DNA of 64,000 bases from Prosapia bicincta (GCA_036971475.1 JBAIZL010000001.1:112976350-113040349), one strand, 5' to 3'. Positions 51,310 to 63,170 are shown, counted from the first letter of the stretch. Translations and numbers: made by a program. The notes: a model not told the origin generated them from the sequence alone.

Positions 51310-51960
51310 TTCCTTGGACCCTCAGGAACTCGCAGTGTCCCTGACAACAATCTTTGGCACCTTAGGTAGCCCCGGTAGTCAATGATCCATGTCCCCTCAG
51401 GTAACCACGGCGCCCCTGGCAATGATCCTTGGCGTTCCAAGTAGCCGTAATGCCCCTGACAACAATCCTTGGCAACTTAGGTATCCCCGGTAGACAATGA
51501 TCCATGTCCCCTCAGGTAGCCACGGCACCCCTGGCAATGATCCTTGGCGTTCCAAGTAGCCGTAATGCCCCTGACAACGATCTTTGGCACCTTAGGTATC
51601 CCCGGTAGACAATGATCCATGTCCCCTCAGGTAGCCACGGCGCCCCTGGCAATGATCCTTGGCGTTCCAAGTAGCCGTAATGCCCCTGACAACGATCTTG
51701 GCACCTTAGGTAGCCCCGGTGCCACTGACAATGATCCATGTCCTCTCAGGTAGCCACGGCGCCCCTGTCAATGATCCTTGGCGTTCCAAGTAGCCGTAAT
51801 GCCCCTGACAACGATCTTGGCACCTTAGGTAGCCCCGGTGCCACTGACAATAATCCATGTCCCCTCAAGTAGCCGCGGAGCCCCTGGCAATGATCCTTGA
51901 CCCCTCAGGTAGCCACAGTGCCCATGACAATGATCCTTCGTCCCCTCAGGTAGCTGCGAG
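51310..51960 (-). repeat. GC-rich minisatellite, array 1, higher-order ABC pattern
   Basis: About 40-base monomers of three types alternate: one with CCACGGCGCCCCTGGCAATG, one with CCGTAATGCCCCTGACAACG, one with CCCCGGT(GCCACTGA)CAATG. The trimer repeats every 115-120 bases. GC is near 57% in DNA otherwise around 30%. Monomers match the array at 53150-53745 but in opposite orientation. A 75-residue minus-strand frame exists here, but its repeats follow the DNA units and it is not convincing as a gene. Confidence 0.85.
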
Positions 51961-52423
51961 TACACTTTATCAACCACCGTTCTATACAGTTTAACTAAGG
52001 CTTGATTTACATCCTAATAAAACCTGTAAAGTTTTATTATTGTTTCAGACAGAATAGAAAACACTAATGTATTCAGTTGACGACTAACTTGTAAATAGTA
52101 TCAGAATAAGCCTGGCAGTGACCGATAACAGGCTTCCAGAAATAACAAAGGATTAAGAAAAATAAATCTGCACTTTGTTTCCATTGAATACAACAATGCT
52201 ACAAACATTCGCTTAGGTTTACACAATAGAATGAATGACTTTTCCGTGGTTCTTTTCTTTAAAAAATATAATCACAACTCTTTTGTTTACGAAAAATAAA
52301 TTTATCTTTATATAGTACAGTATTTTATTTTATATAATACTGTATTTATAATACATTTTTATTATAAATTCATTTTATAATTATTTATATAAAAATAAAT
52401 TTGTTGAAATAAATCAAATGTAG

Positions 52424-52748
52424 TCATACTTGATGGCGCTGATGTATATACTTGGAATCGAGAAAATTTTGGTAATTATGTTGGCTACTTACCTCAAGAT
52501 ATTGAGTTATTTAACACTAGTATCAAAGCAAATATTGCTCGCATGAGACCAGATCCAAACCCTGAAGAAATAATCAAAGCAGCAAAAATTGCAGGAATAC
52601 ATGAACTAATACTAAGCTTACTGAATGGATATGATGCAACAATAGGAGGGCCTGGAGGAGTGACGCTCTCTGGCGGCCAAAAACAGCTTCTTGGACTTGC
52701 CAGAGCTTTTTATGGTAACACAAAACTTTTAGTACTTGATGAACCAAA
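52424..52748 (+). pseudogene. Bacterial-type type I secretion ABC ATPase fragment (PrtD/AprD-like)
   Basis: One frame encodes about 108 residues of an ABC nucleotide-binding domain: ILDGADVYTWNRENFGNYVG, Q-loop region YLPQDIELFNTSIKANIARM, EEIIKAAKIAGIHELIL, NGYDATIGGPGGVTLSGGQK (signature motif) and Walker B LLVLDEP. GYLPQDIELF and the spacing are those of PrtD/AprD/HlyB-type exporters of bacterial type I secretion, not of animal ABC transporters. The usual arginine after LSGGQKQ is leucine. Walker A and the membrane part lie upstream of the fragment and are absent; it stops after DEP, before the H-loop. The edges fall on AG (52422-52423) and GT (52749-52750), so it may be a transferred gene turned exon, or just a broken insert. 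An AT-rich alphaproteobacterial source such as Rickettsiales is my inference. Confidence 0.75.
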
Positions 52749-52975
52749 GTATATTTATTGTATTTTATATAAATAATTTACTACACATATAAAATTTATT
52801 TTATTTTATTTATTTCATATATAAATTTATTTTAGTAGTAATATACTATTTATTTATTAAAATTTTAAACATTTTTATTTAGAAAAAGGTTTTTTCAACA
52901 CAGACAAAAGCCTAAAAACTCACGCAATTTTTACTAGTTACCAATTATTAAACAGACTGGTTTAGATAGCTACGC

Positions 52976-53040
52976 CATCATCTTAGGTACGTCATCATCA
53001 TAGGTACGCCATCATCATAGGTACGCCATCATCATAAGTC
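52976..53040. repeat. Short tandem repeat, unit about 19 bases
   Basis: TACGYCATCATCWTAGG is repeated three to four times. Simple local duplication between the ABC fragment and array 2. Confidence 0.8.
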
Positions 53041-53149
53041 TTAAGATGAGTGATGATTATTAGTGAAAATTGAATTAAAGTCTATTGATTTTTACGTTTG
53101 AAAAACACTCTTTTATTTCATGAAATTATTTATTTAGAAATAAATTGCA

Positions 53150-53745
53150 ACCTAAGGTGCCAAGGACCTTTGTCAGGGACACCGCGGGTACCTGAGGGGC
53201 CAAGAATCGTTGTCAGGGGCATTACGGCTTCTTGAAACGCGAAGGATCATTGCCAGTGGCGTCGCGGCTACATGAGGGGACAAGGATCATTGTCAGTGGC
53301 ACCGGGGCTACCTAAGGTGCCAAGGATCGTTGTCAGGGGCACCGCGGGTACCTGAGGGGCCAAGAATCGTTGTCAGGGGCATTACGGCTTCTTGAAACGC
53401 CAAGGATCATTGCCAGTGGCGTCGCGGCTACCTGAGGGGACAAGGATCATTGTCAGTGGCACCGGGGCTACCTAAGGGGCCAAGAATCGTTGTCAGGGGC
53501 ATTACGGCTTCTTGAAACGCCAAGGATCATTGCCAGTGGCGTCGCGGCTACCTGAGGGGACAAGGATCGTTGTCAGGGACACCGTGGGTACCTGAGGGGC
53601 TAAGAATCGTTGTCAGGGACACCGCGGGTACCTGAGGGGCCAAGAATCGTTGTCAGGGGCATTAGGGTTTCTTGGAACGCCAAGGATCATTGTCAGGGGC
53701 ACCGCTGCTACCTGAGGAACCAAGGATCATTTCAGGGAGGTCAGG
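53150..53745 (+). repeat. GC-rich minisatellite, array 2 (inverted relative to array 1)
   Basis: Monomers such as GGCACCGCGGGTACCTGAGG, GGGCCAAGAATCGTTGTCAG, GGGCATTACGGCTTCTTGAA and ACGCCAAGGATCATTGCCAG are the reverse complements of array 1 monomers. A longer block (about 180 bases starting GGTGCCAAGGAYCGTTGTC) occurs at least twice. With array 1 it brackets the bacterial-type ABC fragment. Confidence 0.85.
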
Positions 53746-55178
53746 TTGAGCTTCAGTACTGAACGTTTAAATTAAAAATATCGTAAGAAAAATCAAAATT
53801 TTATTTCAAAATATCATATACGTGATAGTACATAATGCTGTAGTTAGCCTAAAATTGTTACACTCATTTTTTAAGAGTAAAGAGTGGGTATATAATACCG
53901 TTTTGTCCTTATTTTTATCCCAGTAAATAGATTTTTTTAATAACAGGAGCTAAAACTCTTGTTTCGCTTATGTTGACTATGTAAGGCGAGCCAATACCAT
54001 TCTAGGCTATTTTTAGTTTTCAAAATTGTTTTAAAATTGTACTGGGATGTGTTCGTACTCTATTGAGTACAGTAGGAAGAAAAAAGTTACTATAACTTTA
54101 CTACCAACAAAATAATGGCCAATCTTTCCTAAAGTCACTCCCAAAAAATATTTTTGCCCCAAGGGAGCCATGGGTAAGAAACGTTCGTGAACCACTGCGT
54201 TAGGTTGAAGAATCTTACCTTTATTCCCCTCAGTGCAGCGTTTACAGAGTTTAATTGTTTACATGAAAAGGATAATTTATCGAATTTTCAACATAAATAA
54301 ACAAAAGTTGATCCATGAACACATTACTGTATTTTAAACTATTACAGTATGGGAATCTACATTCAAACCTATCACTTGTGTTTAAATAGTTTATTGTTTT
54401 GACTTGTTCTCTATTACTCCTATTTGTACACTATTGTTGCAATTATAATGTCATAGACTGTATAATATATTGTTTATTCTCATTGACTTACTCATTATCA
54501 AATATAATACACGAACGAAAACAAACTAATAACTAGTTTTTTTAACAGTAAAGAGCTGCTACGCCATAAATTACTATTCTATCTTTATTTTCTACGCAGT
54601 GAATAGTTCTGTTTGTTTTAACATAAAATTCTTGAATGACTCATGTACAATACTTATGTCAGGCCTAAACCTGACAAACCTGTCTATAGGCTTATTATTA
54701 TATTTTTAAAACGTTTCTAAAAATCACCGATAAGAGCTAGAAAAATATTAATAAGTAGTAAGAAAAAATAATTGATAAAAGCAGACTCAAAAATTTACTA
54801 ACAAAAAAATAATGGGCAATTTTTTTTGTAGGGGCAGCGCCAGAATATATGTTTACTTTAAGGGAGCCAAGGGTAAACAAATGTGAGGGGCAACTGGTTT
54901 AAAGTTTTTTCAAACATATTTTCTTTCCATATTTATTATCTAGCCAATTAAAAAAAATAATAAACTTAAAATGTATTATAACTATTATAGCTATAACTAC
55001 AATAGGGTCTGTAACTATTAGGTTATAATCAGTTTATACACTTTTTACAGATAACAGATTTGTGTATTAGACAGGATCCCAATGTTGCATTAAATAAACA
55101 TTGTTTACTATTATAAAACTTCGCTTTTGTAGAGAGACTAATATTTGATTAAAATAGATGGTCGTTGTCATATTGCAA
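53746..55178. other. Intergenic stretch without recognised gene
   Basis: AT-rich. Two diverged copies of a sequence with AAGGGAGCCAWGGGTAA (near 54160 and 54860) suggest an old repeat. No coding seen. Confidence 0.4.
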
Positions 55179-55180
55179 TA

Positions 55181-56404
55181 CAGTGATCCCTTGTTATTTG
55201 CGGGGGTTACGTTCCCCGAACTTACCGCGGATAGTGAAAAGGGGAGTGTTACGTTCCACACCAAAAAAGTTAACATTAGGCCTCATTACAGCTATACTGT
55301 ACGCTTATAACACAGTATGGTATATTTACGTACTACAGAATTACATACATATTTTTATTGTTTATTTACGTTTTCCTTCAATCCGAAAACACGAAATTTC
55401 TATTAAACATGCACAGTTTTTTCTCGTTTTTTACAAGCTTCTTTATTTAGCGATAGTACTTCTTCCAACTCTCGATTAAATTTTAACGTTCATTCTAAAG
55501 AGAGATCAATTTCAGCAAGGGATGCAGCTTTTCCCCTAAACATATATTTCGCCGACAGATTTTAATGTCAACTTAGATTACATTTTTTACGATTTCTTCG
55601 TCTTCGCTATCCGAGATAGGCACAGGTTCGGTAACTAGTTCTTCCAGCACTTCTCTCGTCAAAATTTGCTTTGAACTTTTCAAAAGATTGTCGAGATATT
55701 CACTGTTAGTGTGTTTAAATCCTTCACCGTTAATTCCATGTGCATTGAGATATCAGTCAGCTGACCACTACAGTAGAACAGTCAAATGATCCTTTGCGGC
55801 CTTAAATCCAGAGCAGAATCCCTTATAATTAAGGAATCCCTATATTTTAAGTAATAGGCTTAGTAGTGTACAGTATAACGGATATTTGGAGAATAACAAA
55901 ATTTCTTTGTGATAAATAACTACAGTGCTGTACAAAATAAATAAGACGGGAACACATTATCCTACAATCTGCACAGTAACTATACTATCTTTCTTGTCTT
56001 TCTTGTGTAAAAATTTCATACATATTATAGTTTGATTTAAAACAGAATAGGATTCTGGGTAGGTGAAATCGACCAGAAGGAGTGGGGATTACAGCCGTCT
56101 GAGCTAATAGGAAATTCACATCTTGCTGCGTGGGTGAGCCTTGTTGCCAATTCAACGTTAAACTTCCCCTCGTCGCACAGTGACAACGTAACTGTTGTGG
56201 AGTGATTTACTAGTGGTGTAGCTTGCTTCGTTCTGCAATTTCAGTCGCTGGTTGACTGTCAATGTGTTCCAACTGACAACACGCATTAATACCCTGCCAC
56301 AGACTCATTCCTATTCTACTTTAAATCAAAGTAGCGGGGTATCCTGTAATTTTATCAACCGCGAAACCGCGAATACCGAACCAGCGAATAGCGAGAGACT
56401 ACTG
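55181..56404 (-). mobile_element. Tigger (pogo-type) transposon, internally deleted
   Basis: Starts CAGTGATCCCTTGTTATTTG and, read from the right end, CAGTAGTCTCTCGCTATTCG, both continuing into CGCGG-type tracts. It is flanked by TA on each side (55179-55180, 56405-56406), the expected duplication. At 1.2 kb it is half the usual length and retains only the 3' part of a transposase on the minus strand. Confidence 0.8.
55590..55850 (-). pseudogene. Tigger transposase C-terminal remnant
   Basis: Minus strand gives GFKAAKDHLTVLL (equivalent to the FK.SKERLTVLLCAN block) near 55780-55830, then in another frame LTREVLEELVTEP followed by an acidic DSEDEE tail near 55610-55690. Frames change and the DDE catalytic region between them is deleted. 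Confidence 0.65.
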
Positions 56405-56406
56405 TA

Positions 56407-57175
56407 CTTACTTGTCCTCGTCCTCTGAGTCAGGTCTTACTTCATCAGACATTACAGTCAAAAACACAAAGTAAAATCATCAGAGAGGTGTGTACTTTGA
56501 ACAAGGATTAAAGAATACTTACTTTCAGTTATATTTCATTACCTTCCGAATTGCCATACGAAGATCTCTAACTTGGGATTGGACATACGTTCTGAAATAT
56601 GTGCTTGTTGGTTAGGTAGTTAATTCCTATGGACTTGCGTAGACGTGGCCCACGGGGGTGCTTTCTGAATATCCACATAATATTTTGCACACATATATAT
56701 ATATTGCGACCAGACATATGGTATTGTACAAATATGCACTGTAAATATTTTAAATTGCATCCTTTAACGGGAAATAACCAGATAAACTATCGTATCAGAT
56801 TGTACCAATCGGGAAATTCAATGCTTTTGAAAGTTACACAATTATGTTCTGGTGTTCTTTTTGGTAAGTTTTTGACTAATCGGACTATTAGTAGTTTTTT
56901 GCTATTTAGCAGGATATATTCAAACCCAAAAGTATTTGATTTCAATAAAGAAATACTAAACCTCCTGTTTTTCTTTGCGTTTTTGGGTATTATTAATAGA
57001 ATATTATTTCAATAGTGGAATTGGTTTTTTTAAGTAGAAAATTGTAAGCCATGCTACAATATAAAAGGGTATTGTTATATTCAGGAAAAAATTAATTAAA
57101 TATTTTTTGCAACATATTGGCTAAAATTTTGAACCATTTGGTACCGCAATAAAACAAGTAATACACATTTGTATT
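56407..57175. other. Intergenic stretch with one unexplained 128-residue frame
   Basis: The frame 56629-57015 (+) opens MDLRRRGPRGCFLNIHIIFC and ends hydrophobic. It crosses a small TA run, has no recognised motif and is probably chance. No other feature. Confidence 0.35.
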
Positions 57176-57179
57176 TTTG

Positions 57180-57520
57180 TAAGTCAACCCTACTTAGATT
57201 AACAAAGAAAAATTTTATTTTATTTACATTTTATTCAATAATTACAATTAATATAAATATGTGTATCAATATGACAGAATCACAATATTAGGTGGAAATT
57301 TTAGTAATTAAAATTAATTCAATTTAATTAAAGAATTAGTGTTGAAAAAACTGTAGACCCTATTAACATCAAGTGTCATATAATACAAGTTTTAAAAAAA
57401 GTATTTGAACTTTAGTGGGTGAATAAAAAAGTATTTTTATTAACCTTTGAACATTTGTACAAGGGAGAGTGTAAACTAATAGTACGAATTGAAAAATATA
57501 AATTTTCTTCTACATATTAT
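57180..57520. repeat. Dispersed repeat family, copy 2
   Basis: Contains the family blocks AACAAAGAAAAATTTTA, ATCAAGTGTCATATAATAC, GTGGGTGAATAAAAAAGTA and GAGTGTAAACTAATAGTA in the same order as copies 1 and 3. Confidence 0.6.
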
Positions 57521-57599
57521 ACAATATTTTTATCATTAAAATTTTTACTATTATCATTTTTTTAATAATGAATTTGTAGCATGGGCTATTTATGGACCA

Positions 57600-57790
57600 T
57601 TTAATATAGTAAACACCACTGTGTCAGTTTTGCGGAGGTTTCATCACAGTCAAGCATATTCTGCTTGAGTGTGATGAGTTGATCGATTTCTATTACAAGT
57701 CACGATCTTCGAGAAGTTAATGATAGTTTTAAGGGACGATGTCACGGCCATCGAAAGTTGTCATCGCCCTCTTCCGCCATCTGAATCTAT
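57600..57790 (+). mobile_element. LINE 3' fragment with CCHC-like motif
   Basis: CQFCGGFITVKHILLECDEL has the C-x2-C...H-x4-C arrangement with T-V-K/R-H-I-L that closes the ORF of Jockey/I-type non-LTR retrotransposons. An AT-rich 3' tract follows to about 58030, with a GATGGTAGCAG stretch near 58025 that may belong to its tail. Upstream coding is absent. Confidence 0.65.
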
Positions 57791-57799
57791 TTAATTCAT

Positions 57800-59265
57800 T
57801 TAAAAATATTTTTGTTTAGTTTTAGTTAGTTTAGGTAGAATTATTATAATTTATTTCTTTAATTTTAATTTTACTATTTATGTTTAGGTGAAAATTTTAT
57901 GTTAAACTAGGTTAACTATTTAGTTTTAAGTTTGTAAATATGTGACTTGAATAAGTTTGATTTGATTTTGTTATTTAGTTTTAATGATAGGATTATTGTT
58001 AGATAAACTAATGCAGTTTAGACGATGGTAGCAGTCTTTTTATTTTTCACCTTTAAAAAAATCCAAACCGTACATTTTGCCCCGAGGAAGTTTACCTCTC
58101 ATGTATGGCGTTTATACTTATATTGTGACCTTACTTTCATATTTAAAATTGTCTGAAAAGCTTTCAAACTAAATAGAAACTGTTGAGAATTATCTAATTT
58201 ACTCTTCTGTAAACACATCTATTCATTCTACTTCAATTTAGAGGCTTAAAGTTCTTGAAAGAGAATGTTATAACCTTTATATTCACTCGCATGAAAGCCA
58301 CATGATACAGCCACTTGATGGGTTTTTTTAAAGTATTTACAGCAGTTTCTGTAATCCGACATAGACAATAAGAAATAACAATGCGAAAAATATTTTGAAT
58401 TTTTTGTTCATCGGGATTTTGAACACTTGAAAGTCACTGATAAAACAAACTTGGTTAACACCATTACTGAAAATGTAAAAAGTAATGTCCAAGCAAGAAG
58501 CCCTTAAAGAAACAGTAACAGTTTTACCGTGAGTAGTGTTTTCTTCCAAAATGAACTCATGAACTGAGGTGGAAAAGCAAGCAAAAGAACAAACTATGAG
58601 ATAATAGTCGTTAAAAAATAAAATTCCTTCATCTAATTTTGCACTTGAAAAACTAATACTAAAAATAAGCAAATGAGAAAATTAGAGACGACAATACGAA
58701 CTTTTTCTACTCAATCTGGGCCGGAAATCCTGCCCTATCATCGTGGCGGCCGGAAGTGGAAGAAGAGAGTCCACAGCTAGCTTAATGAAACTACCATTCC
58801 TAAGGAACCTTTTCTGAGGCAGATTTGGATGAGCTTGTTTCACGATCCTGTGTTATTACACTTGGGTTTCTGCAGTCCTCCAAGTGCCGATAAGATGAAG
58901 GGACTAGTTACACTCTTCCAGTTGCCGGGAAACCCCCCGCGACCCACGAAAGATCACAGAAAAGCTAAGGGGAGGAAGTGAGTTTAAACTAGGAGGTAGA
59001 AGGGGATACACTTATAAATACCTTGTTAGTGAGCTTATTAAATGAGTTTTTTGCACAAACTCTTTCATAATATTATAAGAGTTTTAAATTATTAAAGAGT
59101 TCGTGAAAAACTCTTTTGTTGGGCTGGTACAAAATTAAGTCCATACTCTCTGAGAAACTATTCATTTAGGTTTATTTAAAAAATTTAGAAGCTTTAACTT
59201 GGAAGTTTAACTTGTGCATTTTTAAATCAAGAAGGTTTATACACTGAAAGACTCGGCTATATAAT
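57800..59265. other. Intergenic stretch; one 111-residue minus frame
   Basis: Frame 58337-58672 (minus) has hydrophobic ends and no recognised motif; chance or an unknown small gene. A GC-richer tract at 58710-58990 lacks a long frame. A small inverted repeat around GAGTTTTTTGCACAAACTC and GAGTTCGTGAAAAACTC lies at 59040-59120. Confidence 0.35.
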
Positions 59266-61008
59266 TTTAATGGAATGTCACATTTTAGTTATGTATAAAT
59301 CCTATACTGCATAGATCACAGAAAGAATCCAGCTGTAGAAGATATAAAGAATATCACATTTTACTGACGTATAATTCCCATACTGCATAAGTTACAGAAA
59401 GAATTGAACATATACAGAAGATATAAAGAATGTTATATTTTACTGATGTATGTATCACGTGCTGAATGAGTCACAGAAAGAATCCAGCTGTAGAAGATAT
59501 AAAGAATATCACATTTTACTGACGTATAATTCCCATACTGCATAAGTTACAGAAAGAATTGAACATATACAGAAGATATAAAGAATGTTATATTTTACTG
59601 ATGTATGTATCACGTGCTGAATGAGTCACAGAAAGAATCCAGCTGTAGAAGATATAAAGAATATCACATTTTACTGACGTATAATTCCCATACTGCATAA
59701 GTTACAGAAAGAATTGAACATATACAGAAGATATAAAGAATGTTATATTTTACTGATGTATGTATCACGTGCTGAATGAGTCACAGAAAGAATCCAGCTG
59801 TAGAAGATATAAAGAATATCACATTTTACTGACGTATAATTCCCATACTGCATAAGTTACAGAAAGAATTGAACATATACAGAAGATATAAAGAATGTTA
59901 TATTTTACTGATGTATGTATCACGTGCTGAATGAGTCACAGAAAGAATCCAGCTGTAGAAGATATAAAGAATATCACATTTTACTGACGTATAATTCCCA
60001 TACTGCATAAGTTACAGAAAGAATTGAACATATACAGAAGATATAAAGAATGTTATATTTTACTGATGTATGTATCACGTGCTGAATGAGTCACAGAAAG
60101 AATCCAGCTGTAGAAGATATAAAGAATATCACATTTTACTGACGTATAATTCCCATACTGCATAAGTTACAGAAAGAATTGAACATATACAGAAGATATA
60201 AAGAATGTTATATTTTACTGATGTATGTATCACGTGCTGAATGAGTCACAGAAAGAATCCAGCTGTAGAAGATATAAAGAATATCACATTTTACTGACGT
60301 ATAATTCCCATACTGCATAAGTTACAGAAAGAATTGAACATATACAGAAGATATAAAGAATGTTATATTTTACTGATGTATGTATCACGTGCTGAATGAG
60401 TCACAGAAAGAATCCAGCTGTAGAAGATATAAAGAATATCACATTTTACTGACGTATAATTCCCATACTGCATAAGTTACAGAAAGAATTGAACATATAC
60501 AGAAGATATAAAGAATGTTACATTTTACTGATGTATGTATCACGTGCTGAATGAGTCACAGAAAGAATCCAGCTGTAGAAGATATAAAGAATATCACATT
60601 TTACTGACGTATAATTCCCATACTGCATAAGTTACAGAAAGAATTGAACATATACAGAAGATATAAAGAATGTTATATTTTACTGATGTATGTATCACGT
60701 GCTGAATGAGTCACAGAAAGAATACAACTATTGAAGATATAAAGAATATCACATTTTACTGACGTATAATTCCCATACTGCATAAGTTACAGAAAGAATT
60801 GAACATATACAGAAGATATAAAGAATGTTATATTTTACTGATGTATGTATCACGTGCTGAATGAGTCACAGAAAGAATCCAGCTGTAGAAGATATAAAGA
60901 ATATCACATTTTACCTGAATGAGTCACAGAAAGAATCCAGCTGTAGAAGATATAAAGAATATCACATTTTACTGACGTATCCCATACTGCGTATGTTACA
61001 CAAAGAAT
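59266..61008. repeat. 155-bp satellite-like array with dimeric units, about 11 copies
   Basis: The CCAGCTGTAGAAG landmark recurs at 59330, 59485, 59640 and 59795, a strict 155-base period. Each unit is two related halves of about 77 bases, both built on ACAGAAAGAAT, AGAAGATATAAAGAAT and TTTTACTGAYGTAT. Inner copies are virtually identical; the left edge and the last copies (60720 onward) are diverged or rearranged, with a shortened unit near 60915. Confidence 0.95.
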
Positions 61009-62619
61009 TGAACTATTATGATTAAAATTAATTTTTACAAATTCGAAAGTTGGTATTACGAACACAATTCCTTATCAGGCCTAAACTGTATGTGGCAATA
61101 TCGCTAAAATAATTCTAACAGTTTATTCACCCTGGAATAGCGTTAATCCCATTTAGGACTTTGCTCATTTCATTACTAAAATTTACGATCTGTTTTTACG
61201 TCATATGGATGTGTAACTGGACTTATTGGCCTAATGTTTTAGGTATAAATAAGAGTTAATGGAAAACCGGTTCCGCCAAAGTCGGTTTTATCACTGGTAT
61301 TTAGTTTCAGTTTAACCTTGTCTATGGTATTTGTATAAAGATTTGTAGTAAGAGATCTGTCCTTGCTGTATAAAAGGCAAGTATTTAAATGTATTCTAAA
61401 AACTTCAACATTTAAACGTTGAGTATCCCATATATTGCCCATACGCCTAAATTGATTTAAAATATTTCACGATTCGAATAAAAGTTATGGAATGACCAGT
61501 ATTACAGTTTCTGAAGCGATTGCACCAAATTACTAACGGAGGTGCTAAAGCAAATTCTGGTTCCCCTCTCCTAAAATTTTGGTTCCTGTGTTTAACAAAC
61601 AATAAAATTAAATTTGAGCTACTATTAAAATTCCATTTGTTAATTAAAGGGAACCATTTTTTTTTTAATTCTTCAATGGTGCCCCAAAGATCAATGATTT
61701 TTGTCCCGAAGATTTCAGAATGTCAAACATAAAAGTTTAAGCTAACCGCTGTTTTTGTCACTACTTGGAGATTGTCTGAAGAATGTGCTTGTATAATTTT
61801 TAAATATAGTTCCTAAAATAACTATACAGTATGAACAGAAATATCGTATAGGCCTATTTGATTAATTTACGTTATAATATATGATTTTACCCCACAGCTG
61901 TTTTTATTACTTATAGGTTATGTTACTTTCTCTATTGTGCACTAGTAGTAGCGTATGTTGAAATGTAGCTCTGGCTAAACTATATTGATGTTGGATTTGT
62001 AATGACAATCTTTATTTTTCGAGTGAAATAATTGACTACAGACTATTTTCAAATTAAATTTAAACGCATCAAATAATAAAGTAATGTATTGTGTTTGTTC
62101 GTATCGAATTATTAATGCGTTTATTTTACAAATAAAATGATGACGTTACCCTTCGGTCAAGCAGTGTCACGGCTGTCGTGTTTTTTTTTTTTTTTTAAGA
62201 CGGAAACACATTATGCAATTATAGTCTATTAGGGATGTAACAGAATAAAAGTTTGATTAATGTAGGAGCAGTTTTTCTCTCTGGTTCAAAGATTTTGGGA
62301 AGAATTATGGTTCACGTAGATCAGTTCACTTTCTTGAAATGAACATCAAGAGTCTTAGATAACTCAAAAGAATTGATAAAAGCAGTAACTTCATTTCACG
62401 AATATGTTGGCAACAATGAAGAAGTTTAAACCGAATGTAAAGGTCTTGTTTGTTTGGGGAAAATGAATAATACACTTCATTTGGTTAAGCATACAAGTTT
62501 TCGACATCTAACGAAATTAACTACAATAAATTGTCTTAAACGTTACTTTATTATGGTTTTATAAATTTCATGTAATGTATCTATCTTAAATTAACCAAGT
62601 AAAACAAACAAAACATTTT
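61009..62619. other. Intergenic stretch without recognised gene
   Basis: AT-rich with a T run at 62180-62196. Short frames at 61239-61442 and 61520-61732 have no motif. Confidence 0.4.
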
Positions 62620-62914
62620 TAAAGTCAATTTCTACTTAGGTCAACAAAGAAAATTTTACAGTAGTTACTTTTTATTAAATAATTAAAATTTCAATTATAA
62701 ATAAAGTAGCATAACCTAGGCGTTAAAACAACTGTACTACCACATAACCTATAAAATACAATCAGCCAAAAGGGACGAAATAACATAATTGCATACTTGC
62801 CCCTTTTGTGAAAAGTTTTTCTCCAATATGAAACTAAAATTAATTCATTTTATTAAATTTAATTAATGATGAATGAATAAAAAGTATTTTATTGATTGAA
62901 ATTTTGAACAAGAT

Positions 62915-63082
62915 ATATATATAAAGAACTAAGTCAAAATACAATACAAGAATTATAATTAAATTTAGGATGATGTTGGTACTGTTAGCCAACGAAAAGC
63001 TTTGAATTGTAAATTCAATTATAATTCTTGTATTTGTATTTTGACTTCGTTCTTTATTAATACACAAGAATACATATTGCGA

Positions 63083-63119
<37 letters not shown>
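62915..63119. mobile_element. Penelope-type hairpin insertion with (TA)n edge
   Basis: An inverted repeat with arms of about 45 bases (AAAGAACTAAGTCAAAATAC at the left, its near complement TTGACTTCGTTCTTT at the right) encloses a group I motif. A (TA)n tract at 63088-63118 follows. Compared with the empty site at 48241 the insertion is inside GATATA. Confidence 0.6.
62957..63012 (+). ncRNA. Hammerhead-like motif, group I, core mutated
   Basis: AGGAUGA (62967-62973) stands where CUGAUGA is expected (positions 3 and 4 changed). It is followed by U, stem II GUUGG/CCAAC (62975-62979 with 62989-62993), GAA, AAGCUU (62997-63002) and U17. Stem I is extended into the long flanking inverted repeat. 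Probably inactive. Confidence 0.45.
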
Positions 63120-63170
63120 CGAGACTGTAAACTAATAGAAGGAATTGAAAAAAATACCATCAAATTAGTT

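Larger units (their letters stand above)
62620..63170. repeat. Dispersed repeat family, copy 3, interrupted by a Penelope-type hairpin
   Basis: Left part 62620-62914 and right part 63120-63170 continue one another when aligned to copies 1 and 2 (TTTTGAACAAGATA ... GACTGTAAACTAATAG). About 205 bases of foreign DNA with TA-rich edges sit between. Confidence 0.65.

Noticed and set aside
51512..51739. 75-residue minus-strand frame with repeats such as GYLRCQ and LPEGTW
   Set aside because: It is generated by the GC-rich minisatellite; the frame is interrupted by unit indels and array 2 does not keep it open.
56629..57015. 128-residue frame
   Set aside because: No motif, low-complexity composition and it spans a TA run; treated as chance.
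58337..58672. 111-residue minus-strand frame with hydrophobic ends
   Set aside because: No recognised family, no splice or expression cue visible; kept only as a note.
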